A stretch of 64,000 bases of DNA from Leucobacter komagatae (lineage in GTDB: Bacteria; Actinomycetota; Actinomycetes; Actinomycetales; Microbacteriaceae), in the NCBI RefSeq assembly GCF_006716085.1, contig NZ_VFON01000001.1, positions 1,426,001-1,490,000 of the forward strand, read 5' to 3'. Made by a program: the position numbers and the translations under genes. Each line of letters starts with the position of its first letter. Position 1 is the stretch's first letter. Of this stretch, positions 32,621-41,432 are shown in pieces. Under the pieces are notes generated by a model. The model ran no database searches. It was not told where the DNA came from and was given only the letters and a program-made list of their open reading frames with translations.

Positions 32621-33493
32621 CTAGCGCAAGTCTGAGGCCGCGCGTGACCGCGCGATCGCGAGGAAGTCGTTGATGTGCAGCTGCTCTGCGCGCGCTGTGG
32701 GAGCGATACCCGCCTGCTCGATGATCGCGACGGCGTGTTCGGCTCCGAGTACGGGCTGGAGGGCCTGCCTGATCATCTTGCGACGCTGCGCGAACGCCGC
32801 GTTCACGAGCTCAAAGGTGAGCACGCGCTCCGCTTCAGTTCCGATGGGTTCGGCGCGTCGCTCGTATGAGACGAGCACCGAGTCGACGCCGGGCACGGGC
32901 CAGAAGATGCGGCGGCTCACGGTGCCCGCGATCCCCCACTCGCCGTACCAGGTCGCCTTCGCGCTCGGTGCGCCGTACTCCTTCGAGCCGGGCCCAGCGG
33001 CGATCCGGTAGCCGACCTCAGCCTGCACCATCACCAGCCCGCGATCCAGCGTCGGGATGAGCTCAAGGAGGTGCATGAGGATCGGCACCGACACGTTGTA
33101 CGGGAGGTTCGCGACGAGAGCCGTCGGCTGAGCGGGGAGGCCCGCGAGGTGCGCGGCGGCGAGATCGAGCGCGTCGGTGTGGATCACGCGGAACCGCTCT
33201 GCGGCCTCGGGCTGCATAGCGCGGATGGTGTTCGGTAGCTCAGCCGCCAGGCGGGAGTCAATCTCGATCGCGGTGACGTCGGCGCCGACCTCGGTGATTC
33301 CGAGCGTCAGTGAGCCGAGCCCGGGACCGATCTCGATGACAGCCGTCTCCGCGCCGACGCCCGCGAGCCGCACAATCTTGCGCACGGTGTTCGGGTCGAT
33401 CACGAAGTTCTGGCCCAGCTTCTTCGTCGGCGAGACGTCAAGCCGTTCCGCGAGTTCGCGGACCTCGACGGGGCCGAGCAGCGCGCTACTCAT
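32621..33493 (-). CDS. rsmA: 16S rRNA dimethyladenosine transferase (A1518/A1519)
   Basis: SAM-dependent methyltransferase that dimethylates two adjacent adenosines near the 3' end of 16S rRNA. 290 residues. Motifs: [10 protein letters not shown] (about 24-33), SAM motif [13 protein letters not shown] (about 52-63), acidic EID, and catalytic motif [15 protein letters not shown]. The C-terminal helical domain ends with [15 protein letters not shown] chose the ATG at 33493, which overlaps the end of tatD by 8 nt and has GGAGATGG before it; a longer open frame upstream is within tatD. Confidence 0.95.
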   Translation of the reverse strand: MSSALLGPVEVRELAERLDVSPTKKLGQNFVIDPNTVRKIVRLAGVGAETAVIEIGPGLGSLTLGITEVGADVTAIEIDSRLAAELPNTIRAMQPEAAERFRVIHTDALDLAAAHLAGLPAQPTALVANLPYNVSVPILMHLLELIPTLDRGLVMVQAEVGYRIAAGPGSKEYGAPSAKATWYGEWGIAGTVSRRIFWPVPGVDSVLVSYERRAEPIGTEAERVLTFELVNAAFAQRRKMIRQALQPVLGAEHAVAIIEQAGIAPTARAEQLHINDFLAIARSRAASDLR

Positions 33494-34430
33494 CGGTGTC
33501 CATCTCCCACGTGCCGTACACGCGCTCGGTGTTTGCGGCCAGCTGGCGGCACACGCCTTCAAGTGGCAGGCCCTGCACCTCGGCGAGGCGACGCACCGTG
33601 TGCGGCATGAGGTAGGGCGCGTTCGGGCGGCCGCGCAGCGGCTCGGGCGTGAGGAACGGCGCGTCGGTTTCGACGAGCACGAGTTCGGGCTTCGCGACCT
33701 CGAGGGCCTCGCGCAGCGCCGGTGCGTTCTTAAACGTCATGGTGCCGGCGAACGACATGTACCAGCCGCGCTCGTTGCAGATCTTCGCGAGAGCCGCGCC
33801 ACCCGAGAAGCAGTGGAACACCGTGCGTTCGGGGGCGCCGACGCGGGTGAGCGTCGCAACGACCTCGTCGTGCGCGTCGCGATCGTGGATCTGCAGCGCG
33901 ATACCGTTCGCTTTCGCGATCTCGATGTGGGTCTCGAACGACTCGTACTGGGCCTCGCGCCCGTCCTCGCCCGTGCGGAAGAAGTCAAGACCGGTCTCCC
34001 CGACCGCGCGCACGCGTGGCTGGGTCGCAAGCCTGGCGATCTCCGAGAGGTGCTCGGAGAGGGTGCCGGCTGCTGCGAGCCGCGGCGCTTCGTTCGGGTG
34101 CAGGGCGACAGCGGCGAGGACGCGCGCGTCGTTCGCCGCGAACTCGGCGCTCCAACGGCTCGTCTCCAGGTCGGTGCCCACCTGAACGACGCCGCGCACA
34201 CCAACAGCCTCGGCCCGCGCAAGCGACTCGAGCGGATCGAGCTGGGTGACGCCGTCCTCGAACTCGAGGTGCGTGTGGTTGTCGTAGAGCGGGAACGGCA
34301 GCGGCTCGGGGTTCGCGGGGCGCGTCAGATCACGCGTCTGCTTCCCGGGGCCCTCGGGCGCCTCTCGCCGCTTGCGAATCCCGCCCGCGGGAGTCTGCGA
34401 GGGCGCCGTCCCCTCAGCTGCGGGGCTCAC
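33486..34430 (-). CDS. tatD: TatD-family metal-dependent hydrolase
   Basis: TIM-barrel metallohydrolase of 314 residues; TatD proteins act as 3'-5' DNases or on damaged nucleic acid. Metal ligands are visible: DNHTHLE (His52, His54), GETGLDFF, a His in LQIHDRDAHDE, VFHCFSG, and ETDAPFL. The first 45 residues are a low-complexity basic/Pro extension not usual for the family. The GTG start overlaps the metG stop (GTGA), showing coupling. In many Actinobacteria an rpf gene stands between tatD and rsmA; here the two genes overlap instead. Confidence 0.92.
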   Translation of the reverse strand: MSPAAEGTAPSQTPAGGIRKRREAPEGPGKQTRDLTRPANPEPLPFPLYDNHTHLEFEDGVTQLDPLESLARAEAVGVRGVVQVGTDLETSRWSAEFAANDARVLAAVALHPNEAPRLAAAGTLSEHLSEIARLATQPRVRAVGETGLDFFRTGEDGREAQYESFETHIEIAKANGIALQIHDRDAHDEVVATLTRVGAPERTVFHCFSGGAALAKICNERGWYMSFAGTMTFKNAPALREALEVAKPELVLVETDAPFLTPEPLRGRPNAPYLMPHTVRRLAEVQGLPLEGVCRQLAANTERVYGTWEMDTDE

Positions 34431-36022
34431 TTACCGTCGCCCTCGGTCTCGATCCGGGGGAAGAGCACGGGCAGCGGGTGCTGGGTCGCGCCAGCCGGAA
34501 GGCGGCCCCAAGTGCCAGCCTCACGAATCGACTGGGCGGCGAGCGCGCCGAGACTCTCCTCGGCACCGAGCGCGGCCCAGAGCTTGCCCGTCGACTCAGG
34601 GATCACGGGGTGCAGCAGCTCGGCCAGCACGCGAAGCCCCTCCGACACCGTGTACAGCACGGTGCCGAGGCGCTCACGCTGCGTCTCATCCTTTGCGAGC
34701 ACCCACGGCTGCTGCTCGGTGATGTAACCGTTCAGCGCGTCGACGAGCTCCCAGATCGAGGCGAGCGCCTCGTGGATCGCGAACGCCTCGATGTGCGCGT
34801 CTGCGTCGGCAGCCGCCTTCGCGGCGAGCTCGCGGATTACGGCGTCGGCCGGCTCCTCTGCGCCCGCGGCGGGGACGACGCCGTCGAAGTACTTGACGTT
34901 CATCGCGAGCAGGCGGCTCGCGAGGTTGCCGAAGCCGTTCGCGAGCTCGGCCTGGTAGCGGGCCGCGAGGTCTTCCCAGCTGAACGAGCCGTCGTGGCCG
35001 AATGACACGGCGCGCATGAAGTAGTAGCGGAACGCGTCGGCACCAAAGGTGTCGGTGATCTCGTTCGGCGCGATGCCCGTGAGCTTCGACTTCGACATCT
35101 TCTCGCCGCCGACGAGCAGCCAGCCGTGCGCGAACACGTTCGAGGGCACCTCGAGTCCAGCGGCCATGAGCATCGCGGGCCAGATCACGGCGTGGAACCT
35201 CAGGATGTCCTTGCCGACGATCTGCACCGCCGGCCAGTGCTTCAGCTCAGCCGTCGGGTCGGTGGGGTTCTGCCCGTAACCGCGCGCGGTGATGTAGTTG
35301 AGCAGCGCGTCGAACCACACGTAGGTGACGTGCGCCGAGTCCCACGGGATGGGGATGCCCCAGTCGAACGAGGTGCGCGAGATCGACAGGTCTTCGAGAC
35401 CCTGCTGCACGAACGCGATGACCTCGTTGCGCGCGCTGGCGGGCTGCACGAAGTCGGGGCGCTCTTCGTAGAGGGCGAGCAGGCGGTCTTGGAACGCGCT
35501 CATCTTGAAGAAGTAGTTCTTCTCCTGGAGCAGCTCGAGCGGCTTCGAGTGGATCGCGCAGACCTTCTGGCCTTCGAACGCGCCCTCGCCGTCGACGATC
35601 TCGCTCTTCGGCTTGAACTCCTCACACCCGACGCAGTACAGCGCCTCGAACTCGCCGGCGTAGACGTGGCCGTCGTCGTGCAGGCGCTGCAGGAACGTCT
35701 CGACGCCGACCTTGTGGCGGTCGTCGGTCGTGCGAATGAAGTCGTCGTTCGAGATGTTGATCGTGTCGAGCAGCGGGCGCCACGACGACTCGACGAGGCG
35801 GTCTGCCCACTCCTTCGGGTGCACGCCATTCGCGGTCGCCGTGCGCAGGATCTTCTGGCCGTGCTCGTCGGTGCCGGTGAGGAAGAACGTCTCGTCGCCC
35901 GCCTGACGGTGCCAGCGTGCGAGCACGTCGGCAGCCACCTCGGTGTAGGCATGCCCGATGTGCGGGGCGTCGTTGACGTAGAAGATCGGCGTGGAGACGG
36001 AGAACGAAGAGGACTGGGCCAT
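34427..36022 (-). CDS. metG: Methionyl-tRNA synthetase
   Basis: Class I aminoacyl-tRNA synthetase charging tRNA-Met. 531 residues without the C-terminal dimerisation domain, normal for Actinobacteria. Catalytic motifs: DAPHIGHAYTE (HIGH) at the N-terminus and GGEKMSKSKLTG (KMSKS) after the connective domain; the insert keeps CVGCEEF. I prefer the second ATG at 36022: TACAAT lies 7 nt before it and no ribosome site is visible, so the mRNA is probably leaderless. The ATG at 36031 overlaps that -10 box. First gene of metG-tatD-rsmA-ispE. Confidence 0.95.
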   Translation of the reverse strand: MAQSSSFSVSTPIFYVNDAPHIGHAYTEVAADVLARWHRQAGDETFFLTGTDEHGQKILRTATANGVHPKEWADRLVESSWRPLLDTINISNDDFIRTTDDRHKVGVETFLQRLHDDGHVYAGEFEALYCVGCEEFKPKSEIVDGEGAFEGQKVCAIHSKPLELLQEKNYFFKMSAFQDRLLALYEERPDFVQPASARNEVIAFVQQGLEDLSISRTSFDWGIPIPWDSAHVTYVWFDALLNYITARGYGQNPTDPTAELKHWPAVQIVGKDILRFHAVIWPAMLMAAGLEVPSNVFAHGWLLVGGEKMSKSKLTGIAPNEITDTFGADAFRYYFMRAVSFGHDGSFSWEDLAARYQAELANGFGNLASRLLAMNVKYFDGVVPAAGAEEPADAVIRELAAKAAADADAHIEAFAIHEALASIWELVDALNGYITEQQPWVLAKDETQRERLGTVLYTVSEGLRVLAELLHPVIPESTGKLWAALGAEESLGALAAQSIREAGTWGRLPAGATQHPLPVLFPRIETEGDGK

Positions 36023-36097
36023 GGGTTCCATTGTATTGGCAGTGCGGGGCGCTCGGGACCGTGTTACGCCGACAGCGCCACCGCACCCCGCGGCACC

Positions 36098-36565
36098 CTA
36101 CCCAACCGTGACGATCGGCTCGTGCTTGACCGGGAAGTTCACCGACCGCGCGATGAAGCAGTTCTCGTACGCGTCCCTGTGCGCAGCGAGCGCGGCGTCG
36201 ACCATGGACTCGTCCGCGACCGTCACGCGCGGGTAGAGCGTCACACCCGTGAACTCGCCCCCGAGCCCCTCCTGCCGCATCACGCCTACGGCGGCGTCGC
36301 GGTAGCTCGTGACGACCACGCCTTCGCGGACCGCCATGTGCAGGTACGACAGCATGTGGCACTGCGCGAGCGCGGTCACGAGCAGCTCCTCGGGGTTCCA
36401 GCGGTCGCGGTCGCCTCGGAAGGTCGGGTCGGCGGAACCCTCGAGCTCCTCCTTGCCGGCAGCGCGAATGACAAGTTCGCGGCCGTAATCTCTGTAGCCG
36501 CTCGTGCCGGTTCCCCGGTTGCCGCGCCACTCGACTTCGATCTTGTACTCGTGCTCGTTTCCCAT
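36098..36565 (-). CDS. OsmC-family peroxiredoxin-like protein
   Basis: Small thiol peroxidase of the OsmC/Ohr superfamily, 155 residues; reduces organic peroxides. The two reactive Cys are in LAQCHMLSYLHMA and YENCFIARSVNFPV, as in the YhfA/OsmC branch. NPEELLVTALAQ is the conserved helix before the first Cys. TACGAT lies 6 nt before the ATG, so it is probably leaderless. Divergent from the aminotransferase gene at 36611 with 45 bp between. Confidence 0.9.
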   Translation of the reverse strand: MGNEHEYKIEVEWRGNRGTGTSGYRDYGRELVIRAAGKEELEGSADPTFRGDRDRWNPEELLVTALAQCHMLSYLHMAVREGVVVTSYRDAAVGVMRQEGLGGEFTGVTLYPRVTVADESMVDAALAAHRDAYENCFIARSVNFPVKHEPIVTVG

Positions 36566-36610
36566 AGCCCTATCGTAGAGTCCTCGGATAGTCGGGAGTA
36601 AGCTTGCCCC

Positions 36611-37951
36611 ATGACCTCAGACATGTTGGAAGCAGAAATTACTCAGGAGCGCAAGCTCGTCACCGAGATCCCTGGCCCGCGCTCGCGCGAGATCCACGAG
36701 CGTCGTCAGCGAGTCATCCCACCGGGCGTCCACACCGTCTTCCCCGTCTACATCGATCGCGCACACGATTCGATCGTCGTCGATGTTGATGGCAACCAGC
36801 TCATCGACGTCTGCGGTGGCATCGGCGTCACCACGATCGGCCACACCGATGAGGCAGTCGTCGCCGCCGCCCGCGAGCAGGTCGGCAAGGTCACGCACAC
36901 CCTCTTCACAATGAACGCGTACGAGCCTTACGTGCGCGTTGCCGAGCTACTCGCCGAGCACGTTCCGGGCGACGGCGAGTACAAGACGCTGCTCATGAAC
37001 TCGGGCGCGGAGGCCGTGGAGAACGGCGTGAAGATTGCGCGCAAGTTCACCGGCCGCCCCGGCGTCGCCGTGCTCGAGCACGCCTACCACGGCCGCACCA
37101 TGCTCACGAGCAGCATGAACCACAAGGGCGCACCGTACGCGCTCGGCTACGGCCCCCGCGCCGGCGACATCTACCGTGCACCGAACTCGCACCCCCTCCA
37201 CGACGGCCTGACCGGCGAAGAGGCTGCGAAGCGCACCATCAAGTACCTCGAGAAGACCGCTGGCGCATCCGATCTCGCCTGCCTCGTCGTCGAGCCGATC
37301 CAGGGCGAGGGCGGCTTCGTCGTCCCGGCCGACGGCTACCTCCCCGCGCTCGCCGCGTGGTGCAAGGAGAACGGGATCGTCTTCATCGCTGACGAGGTGC
37401 AGGCGGGCATGGCCCGTACCGGCACTATGTTCTCGATCGAGCAGTTCGGCGTGCAGCCCGACATCGTACTCTCCGCAAAGGGCATCGCCGGTGGCCTCCC
37501 GCTCGCCGGCATCACCGGCCGCGCCGAGATCATGGACAAGTCGATGCCCGGTGGCCTCGGCGGCACCTTTGGCGGCAACCCCGTCTCGTGCGCTGCAGCA
37601 GTAGCCGTCTTCGAGCGCATCGAAAGCCTCGGCCTGCTTGCTGAGGCGAAGCGCATCGAGCAGACTTTCGGCGGCGCACTGCGCGAGCTCCAGGGCGAGT
37701 TCGACGCGATCGCTGAGGTTCGCGGCAAGGGCGCCATGCTCGCGATCGAGATCGTGAAGCCGGGCACCCTTGAGCCCGACGCAGACCGCGTCAACGCGAT
37801 CATCGACTACGCGGGCAAGCAGGGCGTTATTCTACTGTCGGCTGGCCTGTACGGTGAGGCGATCCGCTTCCTGCCGTCGCTGAAGATGAGCGACGAGCTG
37901 CTGCTCGACGTTGCGAGCGTGCTTCGTGAGGCGTTCGCGGCGACCGCGTAG
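36611..37951 (+). CDS. gabT: 4-aminobutyrate-type class III aminotransferase
   Basis: PLP-dependent omega-aminotransferase of 446 residues, most like GABA aminotransferase of Actinobacteria, which turns GABA and 2-oxoglutarate into succinic semialdehyde and glutamate. Motifs: NSGAEAVENGVKIAR, EHAYHGRTMLT, VEPIQGEGGFVVP, IADEVQAGMARTG and the Schiff-base lysine (about 290) in VLSAKGIAGGLPLAG. No succinic semialdehyde dehydrogenase is adjacent. TAAGCT stands 6 nt before the ATG (leaderless). Followed by a strong hairpin terminator. Other omega-amino acids are possible substrates. Confidence 0.9.
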   Translation: MTSDMLEAEITQERKLVTEIPGPRSREIHERRQRVIPPGVHTVFPVYIDRAHDSIVVDVDGNQLIDVCGGIGVTTIGHTDEAVVAAAREQVGKVTHTLFTMNAYEPYVRVAELLAEHVPGDGEYKTLLMNSGAEAVENGVKIARKFTGRPGVAVLEHAYHGRTMLTSSMNHKGAPYALGYGPRAGDIYRAPNSHPLHDGLTGEEAAKRTIKYLEKTAGASDLACLVVEPIQGEGGFVVPADGYLPALAAWCKENGIVFIADEVQAGMARTGTMFSIEQFGVQPDIVLSAKGIAGGLPLAGITGRAEIMDKSMPGGLGGTFGGNPVSCAAAVAVFERIESLGLLAEAKRIEQTFGGALRELQGEFDAIAEVRGKGAMLAIEIVKPGTLEPDADRVNAIIDYAGKQGVILLSAGLYGEAIRFLPSLKMSDELLLDVASVLREAFAATA

Positions 37952-37971
37952 CACTTCCACGCAACACAGCA

Positions 37972-38003
37972 GGGGTCCAGGCCATGTTGGCCTGGGCCCC
38001 TTC
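37972..38003 (+). terminator. Intrinsic terminator of gabT
   Basis: GGGGTCCAGGCC, a 5-nt loop, and GGCCTGGGCCCC form a 12-bp stem with one G-T pair, 20 nt after the stop, followed by TTCT. Confidence 0.75.
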
Positions 38004-38159
38004 TGCGTCCCCGGCCCCAGGCCCACCGAAGAGCCACTTCCCTACAGGAAAGCCCCTTGCAAACCGCCCGGAAGGGGCAGCCTTGCAAGAATGGGGCTCT
38101 CTGGCCGGGGGTTGAGGGCTTGAGGGCAGGGCCGGGCAGGGCAGCCAGGTAGCGGAGCG

Positions 38160-38930
38160 CTAGACCGCGGAGGGCCCGCCCGCCCTCTCGTCCGGCGTCA
38201 GCCCGAGCAGCAGTGTCCGCAGCGCGAGCTCCGCGACCTCAGACTCGTCTCGGTCGAGCACCCGCGACTGCGTGAGCCCCGCATCACTGAGCCTGCGCTC
38301 CGCGGCCGCAAGTGCCGCAACGAGCTCCGCGACAATCGTGCGGACCTCCTCTCGCCGGTCAGGGGTACGCCGCCCAAACAGCATCGCTTCAAGGGTCAGC
38401 GTGACCGTCTGGGCAAGCCGTTGTGACTCGGGCTGCGCCGCGGCGCCGGCCGCAGCACCCGACGAGGGCTCGCCTTCGGCCTGCGCTCCATCGGGCGCGC
38501 TTCCACTCTCAGCCGACCCCTCAAGACCGAGGCCAGCGAGCTCCTCGGCAGCGGCGCGCAGGGCCGCAAGGAACGTCTGTTCCTTCGAACCGAAGTGGCT
38601 GTAGACCGCTCCCTTCGTAAAGCCCGCAGCCTGCGCGATGTCCTCGAGCGAGACGCCCGCGTAACCGCGCTCCGCAAATAGCCTGATGGCTTGCTCGAGC
38701 AGCTTCTCCTTGGTGCTCAGCGGCCGTGCCCGCTGTTCGACCCACGCGCTCGCCTGCGCGAGCGCCTGCGCCGCAGCGAGCAGCCCCTTGGTAACGCCGG
38801 TCTCCGCCTGGGCTCCAGCGCCCCCGAGTGACTGACCGAGCTGGCCGGCAGCGTCAGCAAGCGCTCGCGCGGCGTCGCGCAGGCGCTGCTCTCCGCTCGC
38901 GTCTGCGCCGTCCGAAGGTTTCGTTGCCAT
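38160..38930 (-). CDS. TetR-family regulator with long N-terminal extension
   Basis: DNA-binding regulator of 256 residues. The TetR helix-turn-helix is at about 71-122 (KEKLLEQAIRLFAERGYAGVSLEDIAQAAGFTKGAVYSHFGSKEQTF), not at the N-terminus as usual. About 70 extra residues precede it, rich in Ala/Gly and probably helical (EQRLRDAARALADAAGQLG). I start it at the ATG at 38930, with TACCCT 6 nt before it; a start four to five codons earlier is possible. It is divergent from an ABC-2 exporter and the 102-bp gap holds three ATACC-type repeats, so it probably represses that exporter. Confidence 0.88.
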   Translation of the reverse strand: MATKPSDGADASGEQRLRDAARALADAAGQLGQSLGGAGAQAETGVTKGLLAAAQALAQASAWVEQRARPLSTKEKLLEQAIRLFAERGYAGVSLEDIAQAAGFTKGAVYSHFGSKEQTFLAALRAAAEELAGLGLEGSAESGSAPDGAQAEGEPSSGAAAGAAAQPESQRLAQTVTLTLEAMLFGRRTPDRREEVRTIVAELVAALAAAERRLSDAGLTQSRVLDRDESEVAELALRTLLLGLTPDERAGGPSAV

Positions 38931-38948
38931 GCACCCAGGGTACATGAC

Positions 38949-39010
38949 ATACCAAAAGTATCCTATTGCGTCACCAGATACCGATGGGTATATTCATACC
39001 AACCAGTACC
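38949..39010. promoter_or_regulatory. Three ATACC-type half-palindromic sites, likely TetR operators
   Basis: ATAC-CAAAA-GTAT (38949-38961), ATACC-GATG-GGTAT (38978-38991, a perfect inverted repeat) and ATACC-AACCA-GTACC (38996-39010) lie between the tetR and exporter genes. Their similarity and spacing (29 and 18 bp) suggest repeated operator copies. Confidence 0.6.
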
Positions 39011-39032
39011 TCAATCTGTCAGGAGAACCGCG

Positions 39033-40022
39033 ATGTCGCCATCCCCACCACCGCAACTCGAGCTCGCCGGTCGAGCCCCATCGGGCGCACACCGCAATCC
39101 AGTACTGAGCATCGAGGGTCTCGTGAAGCGCTACCGCGGGAAGTCCGTGGCCGCCAACGACGACATCTCGCTCACCGCTCACGCGGGCCGCGTCCTTGGC
39201 GTACTCGGGCACAACGGCGCCGGCAAAACGACGATGGTCAACCAGATCGTCGGGCTGCTCAAGCCCACATCGGGCTCGATTACCGTCGGGGGCGTCGACG
39301 CGATCGCCCATCCCGCCCGCGCCCGCGAGATCGTCGCGGTGCAGGCGCAGGCGAACGTGCCGATCACCGGCCTCACCCCGCGCAAGGCTGTCGAACTCGT
39401 CGGCCGGATCCGCGGTGGCGAACCGGGTGCCGTACGCCGGCGCACCGACGAGCTTCTTGAAGCGCTCGACCTCGGGCCCTGGGCCGACACCCCCGCGGAG
39501 AAAATCTCTGGCGGGGTCGCCAGACTCACCGCATTTTGCATGACCGTCGTGCAGCCCGCGGCCCTCGTGATTCTCGACGAGCCGACAAACGATGTGGATC
39601 CCGCCCGCCGCCGACTGCTCTGGGACGCGATTCGCGACACCGCGAGCGGGGGCGCCGCGGTGCTGCTCGTCACCCACAACGTTCGCGAGGCGGAGCGCAC
39701 TGTCGACGACCTCGTCGTACTCGACAGCGGGCGTGTGCTTGCCGCCGGCAGCCCCGCGCAGCTCACCGCGCACCTGCGAGGCGAGCTCTTCCTCGAGCTT
39801 GACGGCGTCAACCTGCCCGAACTGCCAACGGGGCTTCGGGCGAGCGTGTCTCGACCCGCGCAGCGCATCGTCCCGGTACCGGCCGAACGCGGGGCCGAGG
39901 TCGTCGCGTGGGCACAGGCAGCCGTGGGGCGCGGCCAGGTCGAGCGATTCTCGCTCACCCCAGCATCGCTCGAGGACGCCTACCTTGAGCTCGTCGGAGC
40001 AGGATCGGAGGCCGCAGCATGA
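39033..40022 (+). CDS. ABC-2 type exporter ATPase
   Basis: ATP-binding subunit of a drug or lipid exporter, 329 residues. Walker A LGHNGAGKTTM (about 58-68), Q-loop in VAVQAQANVP, Walker B LVILDEPTNDVD (about 186-197), and H-loop LLVTHNV. The signature reads KISGGVARL, not the usual LSGGQxQR. A C-terminal domain of about 90 residues follows. AGGAGA precedes the ATG. Forms an operon with the permease gene (ATGA overlap) and is divergent from a TetR gene; export of a toxic compound sensed by that regulator is the simple reading. Confidence 0.9.
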   Translation: MSPSPPPQLELAGRAPSGAHRNPVLSIEGLVKRYRGKSVAANDDISLTAHAGRVLGVLGHNGAGKTTMVNQIVGLLKPTSGSITVGGVDAIAHPARAREIVAVQAQANVPITGLTPRKAVELVGRIRGGEPGAVRRRTDELLEALDLGPWADTPAEKISGGVARLTAFCMTVVQPAALVILDEPTNDVDPARRRLLWDAIRDTASGGAAVLLVTHNVREAERTVDDLVVLDSGRVLAAGSPAQLTAHLRGELFLELDGVNLPELPTGLRASVSRPAQRIVPVPAERGAEVVAWAQAAVGRGQVERFSLTPASLEDAYLELVGAGSEAAA

Positions 40023-40810
40023 GCACGATCACAGCTCTTCAGACGCCCAAGCACACATCGTCAGCCGGGCGGGCGATGCAGGGGCTCCGCGGAACCCTGC
40101 TGCTCATCCAGTGGCAGGTGCGCAGGCAGGCCCAGTTTCTCCCGCTCATGGCGGTCGTGCAGACTGCCCTCGCGGTCTCGACGGTGCTCGGCTACGGCCT
40201 GCTCATCGGTGACGTGGATCAGGAAGCGGCGCTGTTCCTCGCGACCGGCGCGCCAACAATCACGCTCATCGTGATCGGGCTCGTGATGACCCCGCAGGCG
40301 ATGGTGCAGGCGCGCACCGAGGGCAGCGCCGACTGGCTGCGAACGCTGCCTCTCCCCCGCGGCGCCTTCCTCGCCGCCGACCTGACGGTGTGGACGGCGC
40401 TCGCGCTCCCCGGGCTCGTACTGGGTACGATCGTCGGCGCCCTGCGGTACGACATCACGTATCAGCCGGCCGCGTGGGTCTTGCCGATCGCTATCCTCAT
40501 CTCCCTCACCGCGGCTTCGATCGGCTACGCCTTCGCGGCGCTCCTGCCGCCGGTGATCACGCAGCTCGTCTCACAGATGCTCGTATTTCTGCTGCTGCTG
40601 TTTTCGCCGGTGAGCTTCCCCGCCGCGAACTTGCCGGAGTGGCTGCGCGCCGCGCACGAGGTGCTTCCGATCGAGCCGATGGCGAACCTCATGCGGGCCG
40701 GGCTCGCGGGCCAGGCGTTCGAGGCGAGCGGGCGCGACCTCTTCACGGTGCTTGCCTGGTGCGTCGCCGCCGTCGCCGCGGCTGTGTTCGCCCTCAGGCG
40801 ACGCGGCTAA
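40019..40810 (+). CDS. ABC-2 type exporter permease
   Basis: Membrane subunit of 263 residues with six hydrophobic segments, starting after a 40-residue cytoplasmic N-terminus. Segments include LMAVVQTALAVSTVLGYGLLI, PTITLIVIGLVMTP, and QMLVFLLLLFSPVSFPAANLPEWL, the conserved ABC-2 region near the last third (FSPVSFP). Its start overlaps the ATPase stop. With the ATPase it should form a homodimeric exporter. Confidence 0.88.
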   Translation: MSTITALQTPKHTSSAGRAMQGLRGTLLLIQWQVRRQAQFLPLMAVVQTALAVSTVLGYGLLIGDVDQEAALFLATGAPTITLIVIGLVMTPQAMVQARTEGSADWLRTLPLPRGAFLAADLTVWTALALPGLVLGTIVGALRYDITYQPAAWVLPIAILISLTAASIGYAFAALLPPVITQLVSQMLVFLLLLFSPVSFPAANLPEWLRAAHEVLPIEPMANLMRAGLAGQAFEASGRDLFTVLAWCVAAVAAAVFALRRRG

Positions 40811-40865
40811 CAGCAGCCCGGCGAACAGCCGGGCAGCACCCCCGGAGCCAGAATAACCAAGGCCG

Positions 40866-40920
40866 AACAGTACAGGGGCCGGGGCCGCGCCACGCGCGCG
40901 ACTCCCGGCCCCTGCCTGTT
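40866..40920. terminator. Bidirectional hairpin between convergent exporter and lipoprotein genes
   Basis: AGGGGCCGGG (40874-40883) pairs perfectly with CCCGGCCCCT (40904-40913). Outer AACAG and CTGTT arms extend it across a 3-nt bulge on each side. It lies between two convergent genes and can serve both. Confidence 0.65.
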
Positions 40921-40931
40921 CACCCCCGGCG

Positions 40932-41432
40932 TTACTCGACCTCGGTAAACCCGGCGTCGGTCAGAGTCTTCACCGCCTCCTTGAGACTCACTTTGCGGGC
41001 GTCCTCGGGATCCTGCCCGGTGTCAGCACCCGTTGCCTCGGCAAGCTTTTCGACATCGAGGTCAGCGTACGTGATGGTCACCGTCTCGGTGAGCTCGGTG
41101 TCGCCGAACTCGATTGAGTGGTCGACGCCCTTGATGCCCTTGTACTGGTCAACGAGCCCGCCAACGGTCTTCTCCGCTTCGTCGCGATCGGCGATCCCGC
41201 TCGCTTCGTAGTCGACGACGTTCTCGGTCGTCTGCTTCGTCACGTTGTCCCCCTCGGCGTAGTAGGTCACGGTCGTCGCCGCGCCGCCCTGGCTCATCGT
41301 GAGGGTCGTCTCGCTCGCCTTGCCCCCTGCATCGCCACCGCTGCAGCCCGTCAGCGCGAGCGCGGCGGCGAGCACGACCGCTGCGGCCTTCCCCGCCCGG
41401 CGAGTGGACTGTGAACTAAGCTTCTTCAGCAC
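40932..41432 (-). CDS. Small lipoprotein, DUF1307/YehR-like
   Basis: Exported lipoprotein of 166 residues. Signal: basic VLKKLSSQSTRRAGK, hydrophobic AAAVVLAAALA, lipobox ALTGC with Cys30, then a Gly/Ser linker. The mature domain (TTLTMSQGGAATTVTYYAEGDNVTKQTTENVVDY) is typical of the YehR/DUF1307 group, whose function is unknown. GTG start with AGAGGAG before it; the start lies 17 nt inside the 3' end of the phosphatase gene, so the two are coupled. Confidence 0.8.
   Translation of the reverse strand: MLKKLSSQSTRRAGKAAAVVLAAALALTGCSGGDAGGKASETTLTMSQGGAATTVTYYAEGDNVTKQTTENVVDYEASGIADRDEAEKTVGGLVDQYKGIKGVDHSIEFGDTELTETVTITYADLDVEKLAEATGADTGQDPEDARKVSLKEAVKTLTDAGFTEVE

Noticed and set aside
38004..38159. 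Repeated CTTGCAA pieces between gabT terminator and tetR
   Set aside because: Only two short copies with no symmetry or spacing that suggests a function.
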